NCBI RefSeq assembly: GCF_011043545.1
Contig: NZ_JAAKGP010000012.1
Location: forward strand, 33,672 to 97,671
From: Rhodobacter sp. SGA-6-6
Lineage (GTDB): Bacteria > Pseudomonadota > Alphaproteobacteria > Rhodobacterales > Rhodobacteraceae
Reading direction: 5' to 3'
DNA: 64,000 nucleotides
In this document: positions 1 through 9,725 of the stretch, in pieces
How the letters are laid out: each line of letters opens with the position of its first letter
How positions within the stretch are numbered: the first letter of the stretch is position 1
Position numbers and translations under genes: made by a program
Notes under the pieces: model-generated
Databases searched by the model: none
Told to the model about the DNA's origin: nothing
Seen by the model: the letters and a program-made list of their open reading frames with translations, nothing else

Positions 1-479
1 TAGACGCCCTGTTCCTTCAGCGCGTCCACCACTTCCTTCGGCATGTAGGTCTCGTCGTGCTTGGCCAGCACCTCGGTGGCAACGAAGGTCCCCCCCTCCA
101 TCTGCCCGAGCGCGATCATCCCCTGCCCTTCGGCGAAAAGGTCCGGCAGCACGCCGGTATAGCTGACCGGCACGCTTTCGTTGGTGTCGGTGACCCGGAA
201 GGTCACCGTGGTCCCGGTGCCGCGGACCAGGCTGCCGTCCTCCACGAGCCCGCCGATGCGGAAGACCTCGCCCGCCGCGGGCGGCGTCTCGACCACTTCG
301 GTGGGCGAGCGGAAGAAGTTGATGCCGTCGCGCATGGCATAGCCGATCAGCCCGGTCGCCAGCGCCAGCGCCACGAAGGCCAGCGCGATCACCTGGATGC
401 GGCGCTGCTTCTTCAGGCCCTTGAGGCCGCGGAACTGGGTCTTGCCGGGGGTCTTGGCGGCGGCTTGGCTGGCTTGCAT
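1..479 (-). CDS. ccmE: Cytochrome c maturation heme chaperone CcmE (C-terminus cut by window edge)
   Basis: CcmE binds heme covalently in the periplasm and hands it to the CcmF/H ligase for cytochrome c assembly. The reading frame shows a basic N-terminus, one membrane anchor at about residues 27-47, and an OB-fold periplasmic domain. Near residue 141 is the signature KHDETYMP, whose His is the heme attachment residue of the family. About 159 residues are visible and the frame is still open at base 1, so only the short flexible C-terminal tail is missing. The ATG at 477-479 is the first start in frame. The other ccm genes are probably beyond the left edge. Confidence 0.95.
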   Translation of the reverse strand, partial: MQASQAAAKTPGKTQFRGLKGLKKQRRIQVIALAFVALALATGLIGYAMRDGINFFRSPTEVVETPPAAGEVFRIGGLVEDGSLVRGTGTTVTFRVTDTNESVPVSYTGVLPDLFAEGQGMIALGQMEGGTFVATEVLAKHDETYMPKEVVDALKEQGV

Positions 480-624
480 CGCTGTCTCCGGGGTTGCCTT
501 GCGCCCCCTATAGGCCGGGGGGCGGCGGGCTGCCTTGACCTCGGTCAAACCGGGGTCTGCGCGGCATCTTTCCAGATAGGACCGCGCGGCCCTCCTGTCG
601 AGGGGCCGCCGCCGCGGCAGCCGG

Positions 625-1677
625 TCACAGCCCGGTCCCGCCCGCCGGCACCCATTGCACCGCCTCGACCGAAGGCGCCCCCGTCGCCAGCATCACCAGC
701 CGGTCGAAACCCAGGGCACAACCCGAGGCCGCCGGCATCAGCGCCAGCGCGGCGAGGAAATCCTCGTCGATCGGATAGCGCTCGCCATAGGTGGCGACCT
801 TGATCGCCATCTCCTCCTCGAAGCGCAGCCGCTGCTCCGCCGGGTCGGTCAGCTCGCCGAAGCCGTTGGCCAACTCCACCCCGCAGGCATAGACCTCGAA
901 CCGCTCCGCCACCCGCGGATCGTCGGCGCAGCGCCGCGCCAGCGCCGCCTCGGCGGCGGGGTAGCGGTCCAGCACCGTCAGCCGGCCCTGCCCCAGCCGC
1001 GGCTCCACCCGTTCGGACAAAACGCGGGAGAACAGGTCAGACCAGCTTTCCCCCGGCATATGGCCGATGCCCGCGCGGTCCATCTGCGCCGCAAGCCGCC
1101 CCGCATCGGTCGCCCCCCCGGCATCCATCGTCGCCAAGAGGTCGATGCCGGCATGGGCGGCGAAGGCTTCGGCCACCGAGACCCGCTCGTAGGCCGCCGC
1201 CGGATCGCAGGTCCGGTCGCGGAAGCGCAGCGGGCCATCGGCGGCCAGCCGGACCCAGGCCGCGATGTCCTCCATCAGACGGTCATAAGGCTCCCCGACC
1301 CGATACCATTCCAGCATGGTGAACTCGGGCGCATGCAACGGCCCGCGCTCGCGGTTGCGCCAGACGTGGGAGAAGCTGTGGATGCGCCGCTCCCCCGCCG
1401 CCAGCAGCCGCTTCATGGCGAATTCGGGCGAGGTGTGCAGATACATCTCCCGCCCCTGCCCGTCGTTGCCGATGGCGCGGGTGGCGAAGGCGTGCAGATG
1501 CGCCTCGTTGCCCGGCGAGACCTGCAGCGCGGCGGGATCGACCTCCAGAAAGCCCTCCGCCGCCAGCCAGCCACGGATCGCCGCCTGGATGCGGTTGCGG
1601 GCCAGCAGCAGCGGCCGGCGGTCGGCGTGGCGCGCGGGGTGCCACCACGGCGTTCCTTGGGGGGTGTCGGTCGTCAT
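625..1677 (-). CDS. epmA: Elongation factor P-(R)-beta-lysine ligase EpmA (PoxA/GenX)
   Basis: EpmA is a truncated class II lysyl-tRNA-synthetase paralogue that attaches (R)-beta-lysine to a conserved lysine of EF-P. The 350-residue protein has the class II catalytic core without the anticodon-binding domain. Motif 2 reads [11 protein letters not shown] and is followed by [12 protein letters not shown]; motif 3 near the C-terminus reads [12 protein letters not shown]. It is divergently transcribed from efp, its substrate, which supports the call over a generic LysRS. The start was taken at 1677 (MTTDTP), because in-frame upstream starts would run into the efp leader. The partner aminomutase gene epmB is not in this window. 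Confidence 0.93.
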   Translation of the reverse strand: MTTDTPQGTPWWHPARHADRRPLLLARNRIQAAIRGWLAAEGFLEVDPAALQVSPGNEAHLHAFATRAIGNDGQGREMYLHTSPEFAMKRLLAAGERRIHSFSHVWRNRERGPLHAPEFTMLEWYRVGEPYDRLMEDIAAWVRLAADGPLRFRDRTCDPAAAYERVSVAEAFAAHAGIDLLATMDAGGATDAGRLAAQMDRAGIGHMPGESWSDLFSRVLSERVEPRLGQGRLTVLDRYPAAEAALARRCADDPRVAERFEVYACGVELANGFGELTDPAEQRLRFEEEMAIKVATYGERYPIDEDFLAALALMPAASGCALGFDRLVMLATGAPSVEAVQWVPAGGTGL

Positions 1678-1765
1678 CGCGGTTCCGGCTGGAAATTCGG
1701 GCAAGGTTGCGCTAAGGGCGCCCATCCGCGCCCATTGCGCGCCCATATCACAAGGATCGCGTCCC

Positions 1766-2332
1766 GTGAAAGTCATCGCCTCGTCCCTGCGCAAAGGGAA
1801 TGTCGTCGAGATGGACGGCAAGCTCTATGTCGTCCTCCTGGCCGAGACCTACCGCCCCGGCAAGGGCACGCCCACCACCAGCGTGGACATGCGCCGCATC
1901 TCGGACGGGGTGAAGGTCTCGGAACGCTGGAAGACCACCGACCAGGTCGAGAAGGCCACCGTGGACGAACGCGACTACGACTTCCTCTACGAGGACAGCG
2001 AGGGTTTCCACTTCATGCAGCCCGAGACCTACGACCAGGTCGTGGTGACCGAGGATGTGATGGGCGGCAACAAGGCCTATGTCCAGGAAGGGATGCGCTG
2101 CTACCTGAAGACCTTCGAGGGCGTGCCGATCGCCATCGAGGTGCCGCAGAAGATCACCGTGGAGATCACCGAGACCGAGCCGGTGGTGAAGGGCCAGACC
2201 GCAAGCTCCAGCTACAAGCCGGCGATGACCTCGAACGGGCTGCGGGTGATGGTGCCGCCGCACATCGGGCCGGGCACCCGGATCGTCATCAACACCGACG
2301 ACGACAGCTATGTGGAACGGGCGAAGGACTGA
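1766..2332 (+). CDS. efp: Translation elongation factor P
   Basis: EF-P binds between the P and E sites of stalled ribosomes and promotes peptide-bond formation on polyproline stretches. The protein is 188 aa, the usual length, with the three beta-barrel domains of the family. The modified residue is Lys33 in the loop YRPGKGTP, the expected target of the EpmA encoded divergently. The start is a GTG at 1766, preceded by an AAGGA ribosome-binding site about 9 bases upstream. A strong hairpin terminator follows at 2362-2386. Identity is certain from the full-length family pattern. Confidence 0.97.
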   Translation: MKVIASSLRKGNVVEMDGKLYVVLLAETYRPGKGTPTTSVDMRRISDGVKVSERWKTTDQVEKATVDERDYDFLYEDSEGFHFMQPETYDQVVVTEDVMGGNKAYVQEGMRCYLKTFEGVPIAIEVPQKITVEITETEPVVKGQTASSSYKPAMTSNGLRVMVPPHIGPGTRIVINTDDDSYVERAKD

Positions 2333-2361
2333 TCCTTCACGCCGGCCGTTCCGGACGAAAG

Positions 2362-2386
2362 AGGCAGGCCGCGCGGCCTGCCTTTT
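2362..2386 (+). terminator. Intrinsic terminator of efp
   Basis: Perfect inverted repeat with arms 2362-2372 and 2373-2383 (core GGCAGGCC / GGCCTGCC) ending in TTTT, 30 bases after the efp stop. Two to four central bases must form the loop. Confidence 0.85.
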
Positions 2387-2579
2387 GCTTTGGCGCAGCC
2401 GGAACGCGCATCGGATGAGGAACTTCCCGTAAAGGTTGCCAAGAAAACACCTTATCCTTACCACCGTCCCGCCCGGTTCCGCCCGAGATTTGGCCCCAAT
2501 TGGAAAACAATGTCATTTCCGGGAAGAAACTGTGGCGAAAGCCGGAACAATCCCGACTGGGGGAAGAAAGGGTATCCAA

Positions 2580-2753
2580 ATGACTGATCTTGCGAACAAA
2601 GCCCGCCATGGCCGCCTGATCGCGCTGCGCAACACCGGCGCGCAGATCACCAATATCTTCACCCATGATCCCCGCGCGCATACCGGCAACCGCCGCAATG
2701 TCGCCATGTTCCTGTCCCGCCGCGCGGGCAGCGTCGGGGCGATGGCGGAGTAA
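2580..2753 (+). CDS. Small basic protein, 57 aa, unknown function
   Basis: I do not recognise this protein. It begins MTDLANKARHGR and contains the segment HDPRAHTGNRRN; it is rich in Arg, His and Asn and has no signal peptide or membrane segment. The frame is closed by TAA at 2753, 20 bases before the convergent murI stop. A purine-rich GAAGAAAGGG stretch lies just upstream of the ATG. The 190 bases before it are unusually AT-rich for this window, as expected for a promoter region behind the efp terminator. The basic composition could fit nucleic-acid binding, but that is inference only. It could also be a chance frame. Confidence 0.55.
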   Translation: MTDLANKARHGRLIALRNTGAQITNIFTHDPRAHTGNRRNVAMFLSRRAGSVGAMAE

Positions 2754-2774
2754 GGGCAAAGGCCCCCGCCGGAA

Positions 2775-3587
2775 TCAGACCGCCTCGAAGGCGATCCGGC
2801 GGCGCAGGAACTGGATGGCCTTGTTCGACACCGATTGCGGGTCGCCGGTGGTCAGGAAGCGGGACGCCTTGCCCGGACCATGGAACTCCGGCCGGCGCTG
2901 CAGGTAGTCGGCCAGGCTGTCCGCCACCAGGTTGGCCTGGGAATAGACCTTGACGCCGGGTCCCAAAGCCTCCTGGAACACCTTTTCCATCAGCGGGTAA
3001 TGGGTGCAGCCCAGGATCGCCGCCTCGGGCTGCGGCATCCGCCGCTTCAGCGCCTCGACATGGGACCGCACCAGCGCCTCGGCCAGGATCTCGTCGCCCT
3101 GCTCGATCGCATCGACCACGCCGCCGCAGGGCTGCGCCTCGACATCCACGCCGATGGCCCGGAAGGCGAGTTCGCGCTGGAAGGCGCGGCTGGCCACCGT
3201 GGCCGGCGTGGCGAACAGCGCGACATGCTTGACTGCCACTTCGCGGGGCGGCGAATTGTCGCCCCACTGCCGCTCGGTCAGCGCCTCGATCAGCGGCACG
3301 AAGACGCCGAGCACGCGCTTCTCCTTCGGCAGCCAGGTCTCCTGCATCCGCCGCAGGGCGGCGGCGCTGGCGGTGTTGCAGGCCAGGATCACCAGGTCGC
3401 AGCCCTCGTCCCAGAGCCGCTCCACCGCCGCGCAGGTCAGCGCGTAGATGTCGTCGGCGTCGCGAACCCCATAGGGCGCATGGGCATTGTCGCCGAAATA
3501 GACGAAGGGCACCTCCGGCAGCCGCCGCGCCACCGCGTCCAGCACCGTCAGTCCGCCCAGACCCGAATCGAAGATCCCGACCGCCAT
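2775..3587 (-). CDS. murI: Glutamate racemase
   Basis: MurI interconverts L- and D-glutamate in the cytoplasm to supply D-Glu for peptidoglycan. The 270-residue protein starts [12 protein letters not shown] and carries both catalytic cysteines of the family: Cys70 in ILACNTAS and Cys194 in ILGCTHYP. The start at 3587 is preceded (minus strand) by GAGAGGGCAGAG, a good ribosome-binding site; a further in-frame ATG lies upstream at about 3638 but lacks this. The gene stands alone, convergent with the small gene at 2580 and divergent from the LysR gene at 3792. Confidence 0.96.
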   Translation of the reverse strand: MAVGIFDSGLGGLTVLDAVARRLPEVPFVYFGDNAHAPYGVRDADDIYALTCAAVERLWDEGCDLVILACNTASAAALRRMQETWLPKEKRVLGVFVPLIEALTERQWGDNSPPREVAVKHVALFATPATVASRAFQRELAFRAIGVDVEAQPCGGVVDAIEQGDEILAEALVRSHVEALKRRMPQPEAAILGCTHYPLMEKVFQEALGPGVKVYSQANLVADSLADYLQRRPEFHGPGKASRFLTTGDPQSVSNKAIQFLRRRIAFEAV

Positions 3588-3791
3588 CTCTGCCCTCTCG
3601 CCTGCCCGCGGGTCATGTTTCCCCGACCTGGCCTTCATCATAGGCAGAGTGCAGGGAATGCGGAAGGGCGAAGGGCTGCCCGTCGCCGCTACGGGGGAAT
3701 TTTTCCACCCGTTACGGCATTTACAGAAGATCTGGTTTTCCCCAGAAGCATGGCTCGTGCTAGGGTGTTTCGGGTTTGAAGGGGCCGGGCG

Positions 3792-4685
3792 ATGGATTGG
3801 GACAAGTTGCGCATTTTTCACGCGGTGGCCGAGAAGGGCAGCCTGACCCATGCGGGCGATGTGCTGCACCTCAGCCAGTCGGCCGTCAGCCGCCAGATCC
3901 GCGCGCTGGAGGAAAGCCTGAACGTCACCCTGTTCCACCGCCACGCCCGCGGGCTGATCCTGACCGAGCAGGGCGAACTGCTGTTCGACGCGACGCAGGC
4001 GATGGTCAAGCGGCTGGACGCCACCGCCGCCCGCATCCGCGATTCCGAGGACGAGGTGTTCGGCGAGTTGAAGGTCACCACCACCACCGGCTTCGGCACG
4101 TTGTGGCTGGCGCCGCGGCTGGCCCGGCTCTACGAGAACTACCCCAGCCTGAAGATCGACCTGATGCTGGAGGAGCGGGTGCTGGACCTGCCGATGCGCG
4201 AGGCCGACGTGGCCATCCGCATGAAGGAGCCGTCGCAGGCCGACCTGATCCGCAAGCGGCTGATGAACATCAAGATGCGGCTCTACGCCAGCCCCGAATA
4301 CCTTGCCGCCCACGGCACGCCGCAGCAGATGGAGGACATGAGCCAGCACCGGCTGATCTGCCAGCACCCCGGCACCGCGCAGGTGGCGGCGGGGGCGCTG
4401 CTGGTGGCCGAGCTGATGACGCATGACGTGCCCTCCACCCTGCACGTCAACAACTATTTCGGTGTGCTGCAGGGGGTGCTGAACCATCTCGGCATCGGCG
4501 TCCTGCCCGACTACATCACCGAGGACTTCCCGCATCTGGTGCGGGTGCTGCCCGAGATCGAAAGCGGCGAGGTTCCGGTCTTCCTCGCCTACCCCGAGGA
4601 ACTGCGGCATTCCAAGCGCGTGGCGGTGTTCCGCGATTTCGTGCTGGATGAAATCATGGCCTATCGGAAGCGCCAGCAGCTGTAA
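3792..4685 (+). CDS. lsrB: LysR-family regulator of the LsrB/VtlR type
   Basis: A 297-aa LysR transcription factor with the N-terminal winged HTH (about residues 1-60, starting [20 protein letters not shown]) and a C-terminal periplasmic-binding-like effector domain from about residue 90. The N-terminus, with [15 protein letters not shown] and READVAIRM, closely matches LsrB of Sinorhizobium/Agrobacterium and VtlR of Brucella as I remember them. In those bacteria this regulator controls AbcR small RNAs, which in several species lie next to it. Here the 104 bases after the stop hold two tandem LysR-type boxes in front of a candidate sRNA, so the same link is inferred. The subfamily call should be confirmed by phylogeny. 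Confidence 0.85.
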   Translation: MDWDKLRIFHAVAEKGSLTHAGDVLHLSQSAVSRQIRALEESLNVTLFHRHARGLILTEQGELLFDATQAMVKRLDATAARIRDSEDEVFGELKVTTTTGFGTLWLAPRLARLYENYPSLKIDLMLEERVLDLPMREADVAIRMKEPSQADLIRKRLMNIKMRLYASPEYLAAHGTPQQMEDMSQHRLICQHPGTAQVAAGALLVAELMTHDVPSTLHVNNYFGVLQGVLNHLGIGVLPDYITEDFPHLVRVLPEIESGEVPVFLAYPEELRHSKRVAVFRDFVLDEIMAYRKRQQL

Positions 4686-4707
4686 TTCCGGGCGCTCCGG
4701 CATAGCC

Positions 4708-4722
4708 ATGCAAGCCACGCAT
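4708..4722. promoter_or_regulatory. LysR-type operator box 1 (distal)
   Basis: ATGCAAG-CCAC-GCAT: the dyad ATGC-N7-GCAT, which is also a T-N11-A LysR box (T4709 to A4721). It shares its first seven bases with box 2. The centre is 25 bp from the centre of box 2. Binding by the upstream LysR protein is inferred. Confidence 0.6.
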
Positions 4723-4732
4723 GGCGGGCATG

Positions 4733-4747
4733 ATGCAAGTGCGGCAT
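4733..4747. promoter_or_regulatory. LysR-type operator box 2 (proximal)
   Basis: ATGCAAG-TGCG-GCAT: the same ATGC-N7-GCAT dyad and T-N11-A geometry (T4734 to A4746) as box 1. It ends 8 bases before the predicted -35 element at 4756, the usual activator position for LysR regulators. Confidence 0.6.
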
Positions 4748-4755
4748 TCCTTCCC

Positions 4756-4784
4756 TTGCAGCTTTCGCTCCCAGCCCATAAATC
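4756..4784 (+). promoter_or_regulatory. Predicted promoter of the candidate sRNA
   Basis: TTGCAG at 4756-4761 as the -35, with either CATAAA (4777-4782, spacing 15) or TAAATC (4779-4784, spacing 17) as the -10. This predicts transcription starting near 4790. The match is moderate, as expected for an activator-dependent promoter. Confidence 0.5.
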
Positions 4785-4789
4785 GAGCG

Positions 4790-4871
4790 GCGAGGCACTG
4801 ATTGAGGTTTCTCTCAGCGCCTCATACCTCCCTGTTGGACTTGGCCGGACCTCGCGTCCGGCCTTTTTTTT
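4790..4871 (+). ncRNA. Candidate trans-acting sRNA (AbcR-like), about 82 nt
   Basis: The predicted transcript has three parts. A 5' hairpin pairs GAGGC at 4792-4796 with GCCTC at 4819-4823 and CTGA at 4798-4801 with TCAG at 4814-4817. A single-stranded stretch at 4824-4842 contains ACCTCCC (4826-4832), complementary to Shine-Dalgarno sequences. The 3' end is a perfect 8-bp hairpin (4843-4850 with 4856-4863) followed by eight T residues. There is no coding frame of note. The layout is that of Hfq-type base-pairing sRNAs, and the neighbouring LsrB/VtlR-like gene matches the AbcR system of Rhizobiales. The alternative is that this is the 3' UTR of the LysR gene, possibly processed into an sRNA. 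Confidence 0.65.
4843..4871 (+). terminator. Intrinsic terminator of the candidate sRNA
   Basis: GGCCGGAC-CTCGC-GTCCGGCC followed by eight T residues, one of the best terminators in the window. It lies 158 bases after the LysR stop codon. Confidence 0.9.
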
Positions 4872-4899
4872 CGCGCTGCCGGTTTTGCGGGCGGGGAGA

Positions 4900-4963
4900 C
4901 CGAATTTTCTGGGAAAATTCGGGGTTTGGCCCGAGCCAAGACGTGAATTTTCGCAGAAAATTC
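4900..4963. repeat. Two AT-rich palindromes of the dispersed family
   Basis: Arms CCGAATTTTC (4900-4909) and GAAAATTCGG (4913-4922), then GAATTTTC (4945-4952) and GAAAATTC (4956-4963). Both have 3-base loops and share the same GAATTTTC arm. They lie between the sRNA terminator and the purL ribosome-binding site. Related palindromes sit at 16037, 38320, 50555 and 53011. Function is unknown. Confidence 0.75.
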
Positions 4964-5050
4964 GTGCGCCCGCGACGGGCGCGGCACCTTCCCCTCCGCG
5001 CGCCTTTCGTCTAGGAGGCGCGCAACGTCCCGTCCCACCGGAGGAAGGCC

Positions 5051-7212
<2,162 letters not shown>

Positions 7213-7213
<1 letters not shown>

Positions 7214-7677
7214 TGCTGCGGCGGGCGGAGACGGCGGACCTCGCCGCCATCCAGGCGCTGATCCGCGCCTTCCCGCTGCAACTGCTGGACCGCGGCGAGG
7301 GCTTCCTCGCCGACCTCGCCGCCGATCCCGACAGCCGCCTGCTGGTCTGGGACCGCGGCGGTTTCGCCGGCTTCGCCATGGTCGAGGGCATGTATCCCGG
7401 CGTGGTCAACCTGTCGAACCTCGCCGTCACCGCGCGCGGAAAGGGCGAGGGCCGCGCGCTGATCGCGGCGGTGCAGGAGGTGGTGTTCGCGGAAATGGCC
7501 ATGCACCGCATCTTCCTCGACGTCGCCGCCGACAACGCCGCCGGCCTGCGCGCCTTCGAGGCGGCGGGCTTCGTCCGCGAGGGCACGATGCGCGAATGCT
7601 GGCTGCGGCCGGACGGGATCTGGACCGACTGCCACGCCTGGTCGATGCTGCGGCGGGAATGGCAGGCGCGGCCATGA
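7213..7677 (+). CDS. GNAT-family N-acetyltransferase (first of a tandem pair)
   Basis: A 154-aa single-domain GNAT enzyme predicted to move an acetyl group from acetyl-CoA to an unknown substrate. Beta-4 carries NLSNLAVTARGKGEGRAL, the expected acetyl-CoA pyrophosphate loop, and the C-terminal half ANDNAAGLRAFEAAGFV-type pattern (here DVAADNAAGLRAFEAAGF) is typical of the fold. The start overlaps the purL stop, and the stop overlaps the next gene's ATG (ATGA). It resembles its downstream neighbour in length and C-terminal layout, so the two are probably paralogues. The substrate cannot be read from the sequence. Confidence 0.85.
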
Positions 7678-8159
7678 CCCTGCGCCCCGCCGCCCCGGAG
7701 GATTTCGCCTTCATCCGCAGCCTGACCACGCGGCCGGACTACACGCCGTTCATCGGCGACGACGACGAGGCGCGGCTGGCGGAATGGGCCGCAAGCCCCG
7801 CGGCCCGGGTGCTGATCTGGGAAAACGGCGGGGCCAAGGGCTTCGCCATCTTCCGCGAGATCGGCGATCCCTCCGGCCGGGTGGAGCTGTTCCGGCTGGC
7901 GCTGGACCGCGCCGGCGGCGGCCGCGGCGACGCCTTCTTCGCCGACCTGCTGCGCTTCGCCTTCCGCGACCTGAACGCCGCCCGGGTCTGGCTGGACGCC
8001 AGCGGCGAGAACCCCCGCGCCATCCGCATCTACGCCCCCGCCGGCTTCCGCCGGGAAGGCGTGCTGCGCGCCCACTGGCACCGCCCCTGCCTCGGCCGGG
8101 CGGTGGACCTGCACCTGATGGGCCTGATGCGCGGCGAATGGCTGGCGGCGCAGGGGTAG
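7674..8159 (+). CDS. GNAT-family N-acetyltransferase (second of a tandem pair)
   Basis: A 161-aa GNAT-like protein beginning MTLRPAAPEDFAFIRSL, with the C-terminal pattern ENPRAIRIYAPAGFRREG typical of RimJ/RimL-like acetyltransferases. The acetyl-CoA loop is less regular than in the first copy (DRAGGGRGDAFF), so substrate or cofactor binding may differ. It overlaps the preceding gene by 4 bases and lies 80 bases before bolA. The pair sits inside the common alphaproteobacterial order purL-bolA-grxD and looks like an insertion or lineage-specific expansion. Function unknown. Confidence 0.83.
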   Translation: MTLRPAAPEDFAFIRSLTTRPDYTPFIGDDDEARLAEWAASPAARVLIWENGGAKGFAIFREIGDPSGRVELFRLALDRAGGGRGDAFFADLLRFAFRDLNAARVWLDASGENPRAIRIYAPAGFRREGVLRAHWHRPCLGRAVDLHLMGLMRGEWLAAQG

Positions 8160-8239
8160 CGCGGGCGCCAATGCCCTTGCGGCCCCCTGCCCCGCGGCAT
8201 ACATCTGGGCCTTGGAAGACCCCGAAGGAGACCCCAGCC

Positions 8240-8482
8240 ATGGCGATGGAAGGCAAGGACATCGAGGCGCTGATCCGGGCCGCGTTCCCGCAGGCGCAGA
8301 TCACCGTGACCGACACCGCGGGCGACGGCAACCACTGGGCCGCCGAGGTGATCGACGAAAGCTTCCGCGGCATGAACCGGGTCCAGCAGCAGCGCGCGGT
8401 CTACGCCAGCCTGAAAGGCAAGATGGACGGCGCCAACGGCGACCTGCACGCGCTGGCGCTGACCACCAAGGCGCCGGAGTGA
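8240..8482 (+). CDS. bolA: BolA-family protein
   Basis: An 80-aa BolA-like protein of the short (BolA2/YrbA) type, which forms [2Fe-2S]-bridged heterodimers with CGFS monothiol glutaredoxins and takes part in iron-sulfur trafficking and iron sensing. Seen: DGNHWAAEVIDESFRGMNRVQQQR, in which the His and the loop before it belong to the cluster-binding region of the family, and a C-terminal DLHALALTTKAP strand-helix. GAAGGAG lies upstream of the ATG at 8240. Its partner glutaredoxin gene follows 127 bases downstream, which supports the role. Confidence 0.93.
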   Translation: MAMEGKDIEALIRAAFPQAQITVTDTAGDGNHWAAEVIDESFRGMNRVQQQRAVYASLKGKMDGANGDLHALALTTKAPE

Positions 8483-8609
8483 CGGCGGTCCTCGACCTCC
8501 TCTCTGCCCTCGGGATGTGTGAGGATGTCAGGGGATTTCTGAAATACGGCGGCAGCTACTGGCATCGGAAACGTCGGCTGGACCGCTGGCGAGCAAAAAG
8601 GGAAACGAG

Positions 8610-8969
8610 ATGAGCGCGAAGGACCAGATCCAGAAGACGATCGAGGCGAACGACGTGGTGCTTTACATGAAGGGCAGCAAGATGATGCCGCAATGCGGCT
8701 TCTCCTCGCGGGTGGCGGGGGTGCTGAACTACATGGGGGTGGACTACCTCGACGTCGACGTGCTGGCCGACCCGGAGATCCGGCAGGGGATCAAGGAATT
8801 CTCCGACTGGCCGACCATCCCGCAGCTTTACGTCAAGGGCGAATTCGTCGGCGGCTGCGACATCGTCACCGAGATGACCCTTTCGGGCGAGCTGGACACA
8901 TTGTTCGAGCAGAAGGGCATCGGCTACAACAAGGAAGCCGCCGACAAGATCCGCGAAGCGAACGCCTGA
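8610..8969 (+). CDS. grxD: Monothiol glutaredoxin (CGFS type, Grx4/GrxD)
   Basis: A 119-aa class II glutaredoxin with the active site PQCGFSSR (Cys30), the [17 protein letters not shown] segment containing the cis-Pro and the glutathione-binding GGCD. Such proteins carry a glutathione-ligated [2Fe-2S] cluster and work with BolA, encoded just upstream, in cluster delivery. The start at 8610 is preceded by AAAAAGGGAAACGAG. A bidirectional terminator at 9001-9026 separates it from the convergent MliC-like gene. Confidence 0.97.
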   Translation: MSAKDQIQKTIEANDVVLYMKGSKMMPQCGFSSRVAGVLNYMGVDYLDVDVLADPEIRQGIKEFSDWPTIPQLYVKGEFVGGCDIVTEMTLSGELDTLFEQKGIGYNKEAADKIREANA

Positions 8970-9000
8970 GGGCCGGACGGCAAGTCCTTGATCCGAAAGA

Positions 9001-9026
9001 AAAGGCCGCCCTCCGGGGCGGCCTTT
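9001..9026. terminator. Bidirectional terminator between grxD and the zapA operon
   Basis: AAAGGCCGCC (9001-9010) and GGCGGCCTTT (9017-9026) with a 6-base loop; T-rich on both strands. It lies between convergent genes ending at 8969 and 9028. Confidence 0.85.
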
Positions 9027-9027
9027 C

Positions 9028-9354
9028 TCATTCCTGTTCGGTGCAGGTGAGCAGCGGCACTTCCTCGCCGCCTTCCTTCCAGTAGAGCGTGGCCTCCGGC
9101 CCCTTGGTCCACCAGACGTAACTGGCGCCGTCCGAAGGCCAGCCGTAGCGGGCGCCGGAGGCGGCCGTTTCGGACACCAGCGTGATCTGCGCGCCCTCGA
9201 CATGGATCACCGCCAGCGACCAGTCGGGCGCGTTGACATAGGTCGCCGGCACCGTCACGCCGCGGTCGCAGGCATAGCGCGTGGTGAGGAACTGGGTGTC
9301 CTCCGCCAGCACGGGGGCGGCGGCGAGGATCAGCGGCAGGACGAAGCGGATCAT
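9028..9354 (-). CDS. MliC-family lysozyme-inhibitor-like secreted protein
   Basis: A 108-aa exported protein with a signal peptide at residues 1-17 (MIRFVLPLILAAAPVLA, cleavage before EDTQ). The mature part contains one MliC domain: YACDRGVTVPATYVN, then AQITLVSETAASGARY, then EATLYWKEGG and the closing LLTC. The two cysteines probably form the family disulfide. Known members inhibit C-type lysozymes; here that is inferred from the domain only, and the protein lacks a lipobox so it should be soluble in the periplasm. Its ATG overlaps the zapA stop by 4 bases, so it is the last gene of the zapA operon. Confidence 0.82.
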   Translation of the reverse strand: MIRFVLPLILAAAPVLAEDTQFLTTRYACDRGVTVPATYVNAPDWSLAVIHVEGAQITLVSETAASGARYGWPSDGASYVWWTKGPEATLYWKEGGEEVPLLTCTEQE

Positions 9355-9725
9355 GCCGGGGCCTTCTCTTCCGCCCGCGCCGCCAGCGCCTCGGCCCTTG
9401 CGGCGATCTCGGCCAGGGTTTCCACCATCTGCGGCGGGATCACCGGCACCTCCACCCTTTGCGGCTCGGGCGCGGGGCGGCCTTCCAGCTCGGCCAGCCG
9501 GGCCTTCAGCTGCCGCAACTCGTCCTCGCCGGCGGCGGTGCGGTCGGCCAGCATCAGCCCGGCCATCAGCAGCATCTTCGCCTCGGGCAGGCGGCCCATG
9601 GCGGTCAGCAGGGGCTGCGCCTCGGCATCCAGCATCGCGGCGGCGGCGCGCAGGAAATGCTCTTCCCCGGGCTGGCAGGAGACCAGGAAGGGCCTGCCGC
9701 CGACGGTGATTTCCAGATCAGGCAT
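9351..9725 (-). CDS. zapA: Cell division protein ZapA
   Basis: ZapA binds FtsZ at midcell and cross-links protofilaments. The 124-aa protein has the N-terminal ZapA fold (LEITVGGRPFLVSCQPGEE, then HFLRAAAAMLDAEA) and a long helical coiled-coil with the expected MLLMAGLMLADR motif. An extended Pro-rich segment precedes a final amphipathic helix. It overlaps the upstream coiled-coil gene by 8 bases and the downstream MliC-like gene by 4, so all three are probably translated from one mRNA. Confidence 0.92.
   Translation of the reverse strand: MPDLEITVGGRPFLVSCQPGEEHFLRAAAAMLDAEAQPLLTAMGRLPEAKMLLMAGLMLADRTAAGEDELRQLKARLAELEGRPAPEPQRVEVPVIPPQMVETLAEIAARAEALAARAEEKAPA

Noticed and set aside
655..2418. 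Long open frame (587 codons) overlapping epmA and efp
   Set aside because: It is antisense to epmA and out of frame with efp, with Arg/His/Pro/Gly-rich composition typical of shadow frames in GC-rich DNA.
2390..2587. 65-aa frame downstream of efp
   Set aside because: It starts just past the efp terminator, overlaps the better 2580 ORF, and has no ribosome-binding site or recognisable pattern.
4872..5050. Purine riboswitch or PurR-type operator before purL
   Set aside because: The leader contains only two simple palindromes of the dispersed family and a ribosome-binding site; no purine aptamer-like three-way junction could be built by eye.
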